A stretch of 23,679 nt of DNA from UCB3 sp964415605 (GCA_964415605.1 CAYQBA010000058.1:1-23679); one strand, 5' to 3'. Counted from the first letter of the stretch, positions 8,904 through 16,711 are shown. Notes: generated from the sequence alone by a model not told the origin. Numbers and translations are program-made.

Positions 8904-9150
8904 GGACAGGCACTCCTTGCAGTGAATCTGGAGCGGCGACGGATACCGGCGGAAGACAAAGCCGACGGCGAACGCCCGGGGCGGTGGCCCCGACCGTGCT
9001 GATCTAGTTGAACGCCGAAGGCTTAACGCCGAAATGGGAGGCCGGATACGGGCGCCGGCGAAAGCCGCCCATCGGCCGGGCGCCTTAGACTGTTCCGCGG
9101 CTTCGCAGTCCCACTCGCCGGCGACGACAGCCGATCGATCGCCCATCGCC

Positions 9151-9179
9151 TTGCCCCGCGCCGTCGCCCGGTGTATCGT
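9151..9179 (+). promoter_or_regulatory. Candidate promoter of the TIGR03032-GT41 pair, near-leaderless
   Basis: TTGCCC (9151-9156) and TATCGT (9174-9179) are separated by 17 nt, and the ATG at 9188 follows the -10 by only 8 nt, leaving almost no leader. No Shine-Dalgarno sequence precedes the ATG, which fits a leaderless transcript. The hexamers are imperfect matches. Confidence 0.3.
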
Positions 9180-9187
9180 ACCGCCCG

Positions 9188-10318
9188 ATGACGACCGCGC
9201 CCATCCCACCCATCCGCGACAGCGGCTTCGAGATCCTCACGTCCCGCCAGTTCCCGGCCTGGCTCGCCAGCCAGCGTGTGTCGCTGGCCTTCACCGCCTA
9301 CCAGACGGGCACGCTGTTCCTCGTCGGGCTCAAGCTCAACGGCCGCCTCTCGGTCCACACCCGCACGTTCAACCGCGCCATGGGCTTGTGGAGCGACGGG
9401 CAGACGATGTGGCTGGGCACCGCGTTCCAGCTCTGGCGCTTCGAGAACCTGCTCGAGACCGGCCAGCGCAGCGGCGAGCGCGATCGGCTGTACGCGCCGA
9501 TGGTCGGCCATACCACCGGCGACGTCGACATTCACGACATCGTCGTCGAGGCCGACGGGCGCGTCGTCTTTGTCAACACCCTCTTCAGCTGCCTGGCAAC
9601 GCCCGACGCCCGCCAGAGCTTCCGCCCGGTCTGGCAGCCGCCGTACGTCAGCCGGCTGGCGCCGGAGGACCGCTGCCACTTGAACGGCCTGGCGCTGCGC
9701 GACGGGCGTGCGGCGTACGTCACCAGCGTCCGCCGCTCCGACGCCGCCGCCGGCTGGCGCGGCCGGCGCGAGCAGGGCGGGGTCGTGGTCGACGTCGCCG
9801 CGGGCGAGGTCGTCGTCGACGGCCTGTCGATGCCGCACTCGCCGCGCTGGCACCGGGATACGCTCTACGTGCTGAGCTCCGGCAGCGGTCACTTCGGACG
9901 GGTGAACCTGAAATACGGCCAGTTCGAGCCGATCGCGTTCATCCCCGGCTACCTGCGCGGGCTCGCGTTCGTCGGCGACTACGCCGTGATCGGCGCCTCC
10001 AAGCCGCGCGAGAACCGGACGTTCACCGGCCTCGAGCTCGACGCCAACCTCCGCCAGCGCGACGTCGACCCGCGCTGCGGGCTGTACGTCGTCGACCTCG
10101 TCAACGGCACCGTCGTCGACTGGCTGAACATCGAGGGCGCGCTCGGCGAGCTGTACGACGTCGCCGTCCTGCCCGGCGTCGAATGCCCGGCGGCGCTCGG
10201 CTTCAAGACCGACGAGGTGCGGCGCACCATCAAGCTGGGGACGCAGCTCTGGACGGCGGATGCGCCCAAGCCGGCGTCGGCCGGGCCGTCCCAGGGCGCA
10301 CCGATCAAACCGGCCTGA
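9188..10318 (+). CDS. TIGR03032/DUF4915 family protein
   Basis: The 376-residue protein matches the TIGR03032 pattern from near its start: a segment with WLASQRVSLAFTAYQTGTLF, then GRLSVHTRTFNRAMGL and WLGTAFQLWRFENLL. Further conserved-looking blocks are DIHDIV, HLNGLAL, SMPHSPRWH and GYLRGLAF. It lacks a signal peptide and membrane segments, so it should be cytoplasmic; its short repeated strand patterns would suit a propeller-like fold. The biochemical role of the family is unknown as far as I know. It ends 47 nt before the GT41 gene on the same strand, so the two are probably co-transcribed. The ATG at 9188 is chosen because the family pattern starts there and upstream sequence in this frame is not coding-like. 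Confidence 0.85.
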   Translation: MTTAPIPPIRDSGFEILTSRQFPAWLASQRVSLAFTAYQTGTLFLVGLKLNGRLSVHTRTFNRAMGLWSDGQTMWLGTAFQLWRFENLLETGQRSGERDRLYAPMVGHTTGDVDIHDIVVEADGRVVFVNTLFSCLATPDARQSFRPVWQPPYVSRLAPEDRCHLNGLALRDGRAAYVTSVRRSDAAAGWRGRREQGGVVVDVAAGEVVVDGLSMPHSPRWHRDTLYVLSSGSGHFGRVNLKYGQFEPIAFIPGYLRGLAFVGDYAVIGASKPRENRTFTGLELDANLRQRDVDPRCGLYVVDLVNGTVVDWLNIEGALGELYDVAVLPGVECPAALGFKTDEVRRTIKLGTQLWTADAPKPASAGPSQGAPIKPA

Positions 10319-10365
10319 TCGCGGAGGTCCACTTCGATGGGCAGGCCCTCGGCATCCCCCGCGCC

Positions 10366-12714
10366 ATGAAGCACCGGACCCGCCAGGCCTCGCCCGATCC
10401 CCACCCGCCCGCCTACGCCGCCGCCGTCCGCCAGTTCCGCGACGGGCGATACGACGATGCCGGCGCGCTGTTGCGCGAGGTGCTGAGCCAGCGGCGCGAC
10501 TTCGCGCCGGCCTGGCACCTCCTCGGCCTGTGCGCCGCGCGTCAGAGGCGGACGGGCGAAGCGGTGCGGTGCCTGGACCGCGCCAGCCGGCTCGACCCCG
10601 CGAGCGGCGAGATCCACGCCCACCGTGCCGAGATCCTGCGCCTGGCCGGGCGGCTCGACCGCGCCCTGGAGGCCGCCGAGGAAGCGATTCGGCACGCGCC
10701 GGACCTCGCCGCGGCGCACAACAACCTCGGGCTGGTGCGGCTCGACCTCGAACGACCCGCCGAGGCGCGGGCGGCGCTGGAGGCGGCCGTCGCCCTCGAC
10801 CCCGCCTACGGCCGGGCCCATTACAACCTGGGCAACGCCCTGCTCCAGCTCGACGAGCCGGCCGCGGCCGAGGCGAGCCTGCGCCGGGCGGTCGCGCTCG
10901 TGCCGGGCCACGTCCACGCCTGGACGGCGCTCGGCGTCGCGCTCGGCGCCCAGCAACGCTTCGACGAGGCGCACGCATGCCTGGCCCGCGCCCTCGCCCT
11001 CGCGCCCGACGACGCCAAGGTCCACCTCAACCTCGGCCACGTCCTCGTCCGGCAGAAGCGCTTCGACGACGCCCGCCGGCACTACCGCCAGGCGCTCGCG
11101 CTCCGCCCGGGCTACGGCGAGGCGCTCCTGGGGCTGGGCGGCATCTTCGACCACGAGAAGCGCCACGACCAGGCGGCCGAGTGCTACCGCCAGGCGCTGG
11201 CGGCGCGCCCGGACTGGCCCGAAGCGCTGCACCGCCTGGGCGGCGCGCTGTTCGAGCTGGAGGCGTACGCCGAGTCGAAGACCATCCTCCAGCGGGCGCT
11301 CGCGGCCAAGCCCGACTTCCCCGAGGCCGTGGCGACGCTTCTGCGCGTCCTGTCCAACACGTGCGACTGGGACGAGATGCCGGCGCGGGTCGCCGATCTG
11401 CGCGCGGCGGCGGCGAAGGCGCTGGCGGCGGGCAAGGTCCCGCCGATCTCGTCGTCGCAGGCCAACGCGTACGACTTCTCGATGGCCGAGAAGCTGGCCT
11501 TCGCCCGCGCCCACTCGCGCCAGCTCGACGAGCGCCAGGCGCCGGTGCGCGCGATGCTCGCGTTCGACCACCCGTCGCCCGGTCCGCGGCCGGACCGGCT
11601 GCGGATCGGCTACTGGTCGTACGACCTGCGCAACCACGCCACGGCGCACCTGATGCAGACGGTGTTCGAGATGCACGACCGGGAGCGGTTCGAGGTCTTC
11701 ACCTACTCCTACGGCCCCGACGACGGGAGCGACTACCGCGCGCGCATCGCCGCCGGGAGCGACCACTTCGTCGACCTGCGCGAGGCCGGCGACGTCGAGG
11801 CGGCGCGGCGGATCCACGCCGACGGCATCCACATCCTGGTCGACCTGATGGGCTATGTCGCCAACTGCCGGCCGGACGTCCTGGCGCTGCGCCCCGCGCC
11901 GATCCAGGTGAACTACCTGGGCTACCCCGGGACGATGGGCGCGTCGTTCATGGACTACATCGTCACCGACCGCGTGACGACGCCGCCCGAGGACGCGCCG
12001 TTCATCGACGAGGCCATCGCTTACATGCCGCACACCTACCAGGTGACCGACGACCGGCAGGCCATCGACCCCGGCCCCGTCGGCCGCGCCGACGAGGGCC
12101 TGCCGGCCGAGGGGATGGTCTTCTGCTGCTTCAACACGCTCTACAAGATCGAGCCGACGATGTTCGGCGCGTGGATGCGCATCCTGGCGGCGGTGCCGGG
12201 GAGCGTCCTCTGGCTCCTCGCCAAGCCCCCGGAAGCGCGCGCCAACCTGCGGCGCGAGGCGGCGGCGTCGGGGGTCGACCCCGCGCGGCTGGTGTTCGGC
12301 GAGGGCAAGCACAAGCCGCTGCACCTGGCGCGTTTCCGGCTCGCCGACCTGTTCCTGGACACGCGCTACTACAACGCCCACACGACGACGAGCGACGCGC
12401 TGTGGGCGGGCGTCCCGGTGCTGACCTGGCCGGGCCACGGCTTCCCGGCGCGGGTCGCCGCCAGCCTGCTCACCGCCATCGACCTACCGGAGCTGATCAT
12501 GCCGGACCTGGCGGCCTACGAGCGCGAGGCCATTCGGCTCGGCAACGATCCGGCCGCCGTGGCCGCGCTCAAGTCCCGTCTCGCCGCCCACCGCACCACG
12601 CGGCCGCTCTTCGACACGCGGCGCTGGGTGAAGAACTTCGAGGCGGCGCTGGATGCGATGTGGGCGCGGTACGCGGCGGGCGAGCCGGCGATGGAGATCG
12701 TCGTTCCCGCGTAG
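10366..12714 (+). CDS. TPR-containing GT41 family O-GlcNAc transferase-like protein (OGT/SPINDLY type)
   Basis: The 782-residue protein has about nine TPR units (residues about 12-330, e.g. HNNLGLVRLDLERPAEARAA) followed by a GT41 catalytic region from about 410. It keeps His424 in DLRNHATAHLM, the block ALRPAPIQVNYLGYPGTMGA, Lys594 in FNTLYKIEP (nucleotide-sugar phosphate contact in eukaryotic OGT) and His672-Thr-Thr in NAHTTTSDALWAGVPVLTWPG. These match the UDP-sugar binding and active-site motifs of OGT, so an active cytoplasmic transferase using UDP-GlcNAc or another nucleotide sugar on protein Ser/Thr is likely; the donor cannot be read from sequence. The TPRs would bind the protein substrate. 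The ATG at 10366 has no clear ribosome binding site but begins just before the first TPR. Its partner is the TIGR03032 gene. Confidence 0.92.
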   Translation: MKHRTRQASPDPHPPAYAAAVRQFRDGRYDDAGALLREVLSQRRDFAPAWHLLGLCAARQRRTGEAVRCLDRASRLDPASGEIHAHRAEILRLAGRLDRALEAAEEAIRHAPDLAAAHNNLGLVRLDLERPAEARAALEAAVALDPAYGRAHYNLGNALLQLDEPAAAEASLRRAVALVPGHVHAWTALGVALGAQQRFDEAHACLARALALAPDDAKVHLNLGHVLVRQKRFDDARRHYRQALALRPGYGEALLGLGGIFDHEKRHDQAAECYRQALAARPDWPEALHRLGGALFELEAYAESKTILQRALAAKPDFPEAVATLLRVLSNTCDWDEMPARVADLRAAAAKALAAGKVPPISSSQANAYDFSMAEKLAFARAHSRQLDERQAPVRAMLAFDHPSPGPRPDRLRIGYWSYDLRNHATAHLMQTVFEMHDRERFEVFTYSYGPDDGSDYRARIAAGSDHFVDLREAGDVEAARRIHADGIHILVDLMGYVANCRPDVLALRPAPIQVNYLGYPGTMGASFMDYIVTDRVTTPPEDAPFIDEAIAYMPHTYQVTDDRQAIDPGPVGRADEGLPAEGMVFCCFNTLYKIEPTMFGAWMRILAAVPGSVLWLLAKPPEARANLRREAAASGVDPARLVFGEGKHKPLHLARFRLADLFLDTRYYNAHTTTSDALWAGVPVLTWPGHGFPARVAASLLTAIDLPELIMPDLAAYEREAIRLGNDPAAVAALKSRLAAHRTTRPLFDTRRWVKNFEAALDAMWARYAAGEPAMEIVVPA

Positions 12715-12749
12715 GGGCCGTGTCGGGTCGGCGGCCCCCGTCTCGGCGC

Positions 12750-12815
12750 GACCTTCGCCGCGGACAGCGCCGTCCCGGCGCCGGTCGAGATCGACGCCTG
12801 TGCCGGCCGCCTGCG
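12750..12815 (+). pseudogene. Remnant of a vWA/DUF11-like gene
   Basis: This stretch matches 4432-4497 of the second vWA gene at 63 of 66 positions (differences at 12758, 12799 and 12801). A further 10-bp match (12831-12840 to 4574-4583) may continue it after a 61-bp deletion, or be chance. There is no open gene here, so it is a fragment left between the GT41 gene and the AbiEii-like gene. Confidence 0.75.
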
Positions 12816-12834
12816 GCGGACGGCAGTCCCCCGG

Positions 12835-13503
12835 TCAGCCCCCACCGCCCAGCCACGACGCACCGATCGCTCTTGCCTGTGCGACGAAGAATGCTCGCAC
12901 GTCCGACCACGGCACGTCGATCAGCAGATCGGGCTGGAGGTCGCGATCGGCGTTCTCGAACAGCACCAGGCTCTCGATGGCCATGAGCTGGAAGTCGCGC
13001 GCATACGGGTACTTCGATCGAGCAAGATCGAGTAGCTTGGCGAGAGGGTGGTGCTGTGCCACCCAGTACAGATCGTAGAAGTCCTTGCGACTCCCGCGGC
13101 CGATGAGCGCATCCAGCTTCATCAACCCGACGTCGGTGATGGACGCAACGTCGATTTGCTCAAGCTGGTCCGGGGGTTCCAAAAGGTCGTAGCCATAGCT
13201 CAAGAACGCCACATGCAGTTCGGGCAGCTCGAGAAGCAGGTTGCCGTCCACCGCTTCGATCGTCTGTGGCGTGAACTGCCCCAAGGCAGCGAGAATCTCG
13301 CGCCTCGTCGCGGTGGTCACGCCGTCGTCTTGCGAGAAGAAGTCCAGGTCAATCGAGCGTCGATGTTGTCCAAGCCGCAACGTCAGCGCGGTGCCCCCCG
13401 CCAAGTAGAATCGTCGCGAGAACGGCTGCGCGCCGATGAGCGCCATCAGCTCGCGCATGAACGGCGTCACGGTCTCCCAGTGAACGTCGGTCAGTGCGGC
13501 CAT
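12835..13503 (-). CDS. AbiEii/AbiGii-type nucleotidyltransferase (toxin-like)
   Basis: The 222-residue protein carries the nucleotidyltransferase signature LAGGTALTLRL at about 34-44 (Gly36-Gly37) followed by RRSIDLDFFS (Asp52, Asp54), and later a GRGSRKDFYDLYW block typical of AbiEii-like proteins. Known members transfer nucleotides to RNA, such as tRNA, and act as toxins of type IV-like systems. The ATG at 13503 overlaps the end of the upstream partner by 13 nt, pointing to translational coupling; an in-frame GTG at 13560 would enlarge the overlap and is less likely. GC content is lower than the neighbouring housekeeping-like genes, consistent with acquisition. Function as a toxin is inferred from family and gene order. 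Confidence 0.85.
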   Translation of the reverse strand: MAALTDVHWETVTPFMRELMALIGAQPFSRRFYLAGGTALTLRLGQHRRSIDLDFFSQDDGVTTATRREILAALGQFTPQTIEAVDGNLLLELPELHVAFLSYGYDLLEPPDQLEQIDVASITDVGLMKLDALIGRGSRKDFYDLYWVAQHHPLAKLLDLARSKYPYARDFQLMAIESLVLFENADRDLQPDLLIDVPWSDVRAFFVAQARAIGASWLGGGG

Positions 13504-13817
13504 ATCCGCGACGCCGCCGGCCTGGCTCGCTCGGCCGGCGGCAAGCCGAAGATCACGCACCAGAGGTTGAAGCGGCGAAATGGCAGTCGCCGCGCTCCCA
13601 TGCGCTCGAGCCAGGCGACGATGCGATCGCGACCGTAGCGCTGGTACAGCCAGCGCATCTCATGACGGTCGCCATAGGCCAGCGTCCGCTCAACGACGAG
13701 ATCCGCATCCCGCTCGAGATCGATCCGATCGACATCGTACTCCTGGAAGGCGGCGGTGAGTCCGCGCGGCAGGCCGTTCGACCATACAGCCATTCTCGGC
13801 TCATCCGTTGTACCCAT
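13491..13817 (-). CDS. Small partner of the AbiEii-like gene (putative antitoxin, DUF6922-like)
   Basis: The 108-residue product has the pattern YDVDRIDLERDADLVVERTL, then a Trp-Leu-Tyr/RYG segment and FNLWCVIFG near the end. I associate this with small proteins encoded directly before AbiEii-like nucleotidyltransferases (DUF6922-like; the family name is from memory). It has no obvious DNA-binding helix-turn-helix, unlike classic AbiEi. The start at 13817 is preferred because GAGG precedes it by about 9 nt; upstream ATGs at 13853 and 13907 exist. An antitoxin role is inferred from position and overlap. Confidence 0.7.
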   Translation of the reverse strand: MGTTDEPRMAVWSNGLPRGLTAAFQEYDVDRIDLERDADLVVERTLAYGDRHEMRWLYQRYGRDRIVAWLERMGARRLPFRRFNLWCVIFGLPPAERARPAASRIWPH

Positions 13818-13869
13818 GGACCCATCCTCACCGATCAGGCGACGGTCGCGCATAAGCGGCGCCCAGACA

Positions 13870-13875
13870 AGTATA
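13870..13875 (-). promoter_or_regulatory. Candidate -10 element of the AbiEii-like operon
   Basis: TATACT on the minus strand lies about 52 nt before the putative antitoxin ATG. The sequence 17 nt further upstream is only a weak -35 match. Confidence 0.35.
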
Positions 13876-13965
13876 ACCCCCTCACTCACCCCACAGCACC
13901 CCGCCATTGTCGACGACCGTTACGTTGCCGCCGGCGCCGGCCACCCGCGCCACCGCCGGCCGAGG

Positions 13966-15192
13966 TCAGCGCGCCTCCCGCCCGATGAGCAGGCACGTGA
14001 TCGCCGTCGTGATCGGCACCGCGAGGATCAGGCCGATGCTGGCGACGAGCGTGCGGACGATCTCCTCGGCCACGATCTCGTAGTTGACCACCACGCCGAA
14101 CGCCGCCGCGTCGCGCTGGAAGAGCAGCAGGAGCGGCATGGCCGCGCTGGTGTAGACCAGGACGAGCGTGTTGACCAGCGAGGCGATGTGGTCGCGCCCG
14201 ACGTCCATGGCGCGGCCGTAGATCGCCCGCGGCGAGAGTTCGGGCGAGGCGTCGTGCAGCTGGTAAACGATGGCCGCCTGCGACACCGTGATGTCGTCGA
14301 GGATGCCGAGGAGGCCGATGATGATGCTGGCCAAAAGCAGCCCCTGCACGTTCAGGCTGCCGCCGTGCGCCATCTGCAGGAAGGTGGCCTCCTCCGACGC
14401 GTAGCCGGTCAGCCGCGCGGCGCCCACGAACACGCTCGCCAAGAGCCCGGTGAACGCCAGCGCGATCACCGTGCCGGCGACGGCGGCCGCGGTCTTGCGG
14501 TTCAGGCCGTGCGACAGGCCGAACGTGACGGGGATGACGACGAGTGCGGCGGCGATGGCGACGCCGATGGGGTGGCGGCCGGCGGCGACCTGCGGCAGGA
14601 CGAACGCAAAGATCACGCCGAACGACACGGCCATCCCGACGAGCGAGAGCAGCCCGCGCCGGCGCCCGACGAGCACGGCCACGGCGACGAACAGCCCGAA
14701 GAGCGCGTAGAGCGGCGCGCGCCGGACGCGGTCGGCGACGAAGTACGTCTCGCCGCCGGATCCGTCCGGCGAGGCCTCGACCAGGACTCGGTCGCCAGGC
14801 TGGAAGCCCCCGGCTCCGGCCCCGCCGCCCGGCCCGCCCCCGGCATCGACGATCGCGGTCTGCCCAGCGCGCGGGCCGGTGGCGAGCCGGACTTCGAGGC
14901 GCTGGTGCACCTGGGGCTCGCCCTGAACGTCGATGGCCTCCTCGGACACGATGGCGACGACGACGCCCTCGGCGATCGCGGGCGGGGCCTCGCCCGGCGG
15001 GGCCGGCGGGGCCGGCGATTGGGCGAAGGCTGCCGGAGGGGCGAGGGCTGCGGCGGCGGCCAGGGCTGCCGCGACAGCGACGGCAAGCGCGACGACTGGC
15101 GCGGCGGGGCGCGCGCGGGTGGGGACGCCATCGTCGGTGCTGGCGCGAGAGCCAAGACCGGGTCGCGGAGCGGAGGCGCGTGGCGGCGGCAC
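13966..15192 (-). CDS. YibE/F family membrane protein
   Basis: The 408-residue protein begins with a Pro/Ala-rich leader and hydrophobic signal segment (about 30-58), then a soluble beta domain (EGVVVAIVSEE ... FQPGDRVLVEA, about 75-150), then about seven to eight membrane helices to the C-terminus, with the characteristic segment GLLGILDDITVSQAAIVYQL and a final segment rich in VPITTAITCLL. This is the YibE/F layout; the family has no established transport substrate. The GTG at 15192 starts 1 nt after the stop of the YdeI-like gene and has AGGACGAG upstream, so the two are translationally coupled. Confidence 0.88.
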   Translation of the reverse strand: MPPPRASAPRPGLGSRASTDDGVPTRARPAAPVVALAVAVAAALAAAAALAPPAAFAQSPAPPAPPGEAPPAIAEGVVVAIVSEEAIDVQGEPQVHQRLEVRLATGPRAGQTAIVDAGGGPGGGAGAGGFQPGDRVLVEASPDGSGGETYFVADRVRRAPLYALFGLFVAVAVLVGRRRGLLSLVGMAVSFGVIFAFVLPQVAAGRHPIGVAIAAALVVIPVTFGLSHGLNRKTAAAVAGTVIALAFTGLLASVFVGAARLTGYASEEATFLQMAHGGSLNVQGLLLASIIIGLLGILDDITVSQAAIVYQLHDASPELSPRAIYGRAMDVGRDHIASLVNTLVLVYTSAAMPLLLLFQRDAAAFGVVVNYEIVAEEIVRTLVASIGLILAVPITTAITCLLIGREAR

Positions 15193-15193
15193 G

Positions 15194-15832
15194 TTACTCG
15201 TCCTGGGTGCGAACGCCGGGCCGACCGGCCTGCGGGTACAGGGTCTCGTGCCGTGCGAGCATCGCGACGAGCTCGGCGATTCGCCGCCGGCGCGTCGCGT
15301 CGCGCTTGGCCGTCTGGACGCGGAAGAGGATGGCGTAGCGGTTCTGGCGGCTCAGCGTGGCGAAGAAGTCCTTCGCCGCGGGGCTCGCATCCAGCGCCGC
15401 GACCAGGTCATCGGGCGGGACGGCCGTAGCGTGCGAGTCGTAGGCGGCGTCCCAGCGCCCGTTGGCGCGGGCGCGCTCGACGGCGGCCATGCCCGCGGGC
15501 CGCACCCGGCCTTCGGCCATCAGCGCCTCGGCCTTGGCCCGGTTGACCTTCGACCACAGGCTGCTGGGCCCGCGCGGCGAGAACTTCTGGATCCACGACT
15601 CGGCATCGAAGGCCCGCTTCTGGCTGTCGATCCACCCGTGGCACAGCGCGGCCTCGACGGCCTCGGCGTACGTCACGGACTGCAGCGGGGCGCCCTTCTT
15701 GGCGAGCCTCAGCCAGACGCCGGCGGACGCCGTGCCGTGCTCGCCGAGCCAGGCGTCCCACGCGGCCTGGTGCGCGAACAGTCGGACCGGGAGGCCGGCG
15801 ACGTCGGGGAGGGGGTGGGTGTCGGGAGCCAT
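15194..15832 (-). CDS. YdeI/OmdA-like (OmpD-associated) family protein
   Basis: The 212-residue protein shows family blocks: an N-terminal AAWDAWLGEHG, then GVWLRLAKKG, YAEAVEAALCHGWIDSQKR, WIQKFSPRGPSSLWSKVN and a C-terminal KDFFATLSRQNRYAILFRVQTAKRDA split across a linker. The family is linked in some bacteria to OmpD and to tolerance of antimicrobial peptides, but its biochemistry is unknown. The ATG at 15832 has GAGAGG about 13 nt upstream. It is the first gene of a two-gene operon with the YibE/F gene. Confidence 0.88.
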   Translation of the reverse strand: MAPDTHPLPDVAGLPVRLFAHQAAWDAWLGEHGTASAGVWLRLAKKGAPLQSVTYAEAVEAALCHGWIDSQKRAFDAESWIQKFSPRGPSSLWSKVNRAKAEALMAEGRVRPAGMAAVERARANGRWDAAYDSHATAVPPDDLVAALDASPAAKDFFATLSRQNRYAILFRVQTAKRDATRRRRIAELVAMLARHETLYPQAGRPGVRTQDE

Positions 15833-15894
15833 GTCGGGGGGGCGCCTCTCGGGTGGGCCGGGCAGAGCGGCGGGCTGGTGTCGGGCAGAGTGGT

Positions 15895-15900
15895 AGTATA
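15895..15900 (-). promoter_or_regulatory. Candidate -10 element of the YdeI-YibE/F-like operon
   Basis: TATACT on the minus strand lies about 62 nt before the ATG at 15832. No convincing -35 accompanies it. Confidence 0.35.
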
Positions 15901-15948
15901 GGCCTCTCAGGTCACCGGAAGGCGTGGTGAGCGCGAGTCACAAAGCGC

Positions 15949-15977
15949 TTGACACAAGTACTGATACCCAGTATGCT
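15949..15977 (+). promoter_or_regulatory. Strong sigma70-type promoter with dyad, upstream of the brnT-like gene
   Basis: TTGACA (15949-15954) and TATGCT (15972-15977) are separated by exactly 17 nt. The first codon of the brnT-like gene (GTG, 15986) follows the -10 by 8 nt, so the transcript should be leaderless or nearly so. A dyad, TACTG-ATACC-CAGTA (15959-15973), overlaps the -10 and would be a natural operator for the HTH antitoxin. Confidence 0.7.
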
Positions 15978-15985
15978 GGTCCCCG

Positions 15986-16279
15986 GTGAAGTACGAGTGG
16001 GATCCAGCCAAAGCCGCCGAGAACCGCCGCAAGCATCAGGTCGACTTCTTGGACGCCATCGGCGCACTCGATGACCCGAATCACATCGAAGACATGGATG
16101 ACCGCTATGACTACGATGAGGATCGCCTGTGTTTCATCGGAATGGTGAATGACTGAGTTCTGTTTGTCGTCACCACGGCTGACAACGATACCGTCTGTCG
16201 CATCATATCAGCTCGAAAGGCAACTCGACATGAACAGCAACGATACTTCGCTAGTAGAAGTAAACGTGAAGCTTGGTGA
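15986..16279 (+). pseudogene. BrnT-family toxin gene interrupted by an in-frame TGA
   Basis: The frame begins GTG and reads MKYEWDPAKAAENRRKHQVD, the BrnT N-terminal signature, then DDPNHIEDMDDRYDYDEDR and FIGMVND. Codon 57 (16154-16156) is TGA. Reading on in the same frame gives VLFVVTTADNDTVCRIISAR and KATRHEQQRY, exactly the BrnT C-terminal half, ending at a TGA at 16277-16279. Total length (97 codons) matches BrnT toxins, which are ribonucleases of type II toxin-antitoxin systems. A single change from CGA (Arg) or GGA (Gly) would explain the stop. Its 3' end overlaps the antitoxin gene by 50 nt. The interruption could be a true nonsense mutation that removes toxicity, or a sequencing error. 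Confidence 0.85.
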
Positions 16280-16607
16280 GTCATTGCCGCGCGGTGACAC
16301 GAATTGGGATTATCTTGATGCACTGACCGATGAAGCGGCGTACGAAGCTGCACTCGGGGATCCTGATGCTCAGCCGGTGGATCCGGAGAGACTTGCAAGA
16401 ATGCACCGCGTCTCCCGCGTGAAACTCCTGCGCAGACGACTCGGCATGACGCAGATCGAGTTTGCAAGATCCTTCCAGATTCCAGTGAGCACGCTCCGGG
16501 ACTGGGAGCAGCGCCGAACAACGCCAGATGCTCCGGCTCGAGCACTCCTGCGCGCCATTGAGCGAGAACCTGAGACCATGCGCCGTTTGTTGGAGCGTGC
16601 AGCGTGA
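16230..16607 (+). CDS. HTH-domain antitoxin partner of BrnT
   Basis: The 125-residue protein has an acidic N-terminal half (NWDYLDALTDEAAYEAAL) and a C-terminal XRE-like helix-turn-helix (about residues 66-115) with LGMTQIEFARSFQIPVSTL and DWEQRR. This is the HTH type found beside toxin genes and differs from the ribbon-helix-helix of classic BrnA. The N-terminal half probably neutralises the toxin and the HTH probably represses the operon. The ATG at 16230 is chosen because GAAAGG lies about 9 nt upstream; an ATG at 16149 in the same frame only translates the shadow of brnT. The gene is intact although the toxin is not. Confidence 0.85.
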   Translation: MNSNDTSLVEVNVKLGESLPRGDTNWDYLDALTDEAAYEAALGDPDAQPVDPERLARMHRVSRVKLLRRRLGMTQIEFARSFQIPVSTLRDWEQRRTTPDAPARALLRAIEREPETMRRLLERAA

Positions 16608-16650
16608 GGGATCAGTAGATACCTTGGGCTTGTCACCGACGTGAATTGAC

Positions 16651-16672
16651 GGCGGATGATTGTCATTCCGCC
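16651..16672 (+). terminator. Hairpin after the antitoxin gene
   Basis: GGCGGA and TCCGCC pair, continued by TGA/TCA with a one-base bulge and a 3-nt loop. It follows the antitoxin stop by about 44 nt. There is no T-tract, so it is only a possible terminator. Confidence 0.35.
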
Positions 16673-16711
16673 GCCGCAACGACGTATGCCGTCTATACAT
16701 GGAGAAGGGCT

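Noticed and set aside
9011..9033. Direct repeat AACGCCGAA twice, 14 nt apart, in the divergent region
   Set aside because: It is too short and has no promoter context to support a regulatory call. The rest of 8904-9187 shows nothing definite beyond the candidate promoter near its end.
9979..12438. 819-residue minus-strand open frame over the GT41 gene
   Set aside because: It is an antisense shadow; the opposite strand carries intact TPR and GT41 motifs.
13930..13941. 12-bp palindrome GCCGGCGCCGGC after the YibE/F-like gene
   Set aside because: Short GC palindromes are expected by chance in this composition and no T-tract follows.
13756..15429. 557-residue plus-strand open frame over the YibE/F and YdeI-like genes
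   Set aside because: It is a low-complexity Asp/Arg/Glu-rich antisense shadow with no recognisable domain.
16149..16229. Upstream ATG extending the antitoxin frame by 27 residues
   Set aside because: The extension only translates brnT coding sequence in another frame and has no ribosome binding site, while 16230 has one.
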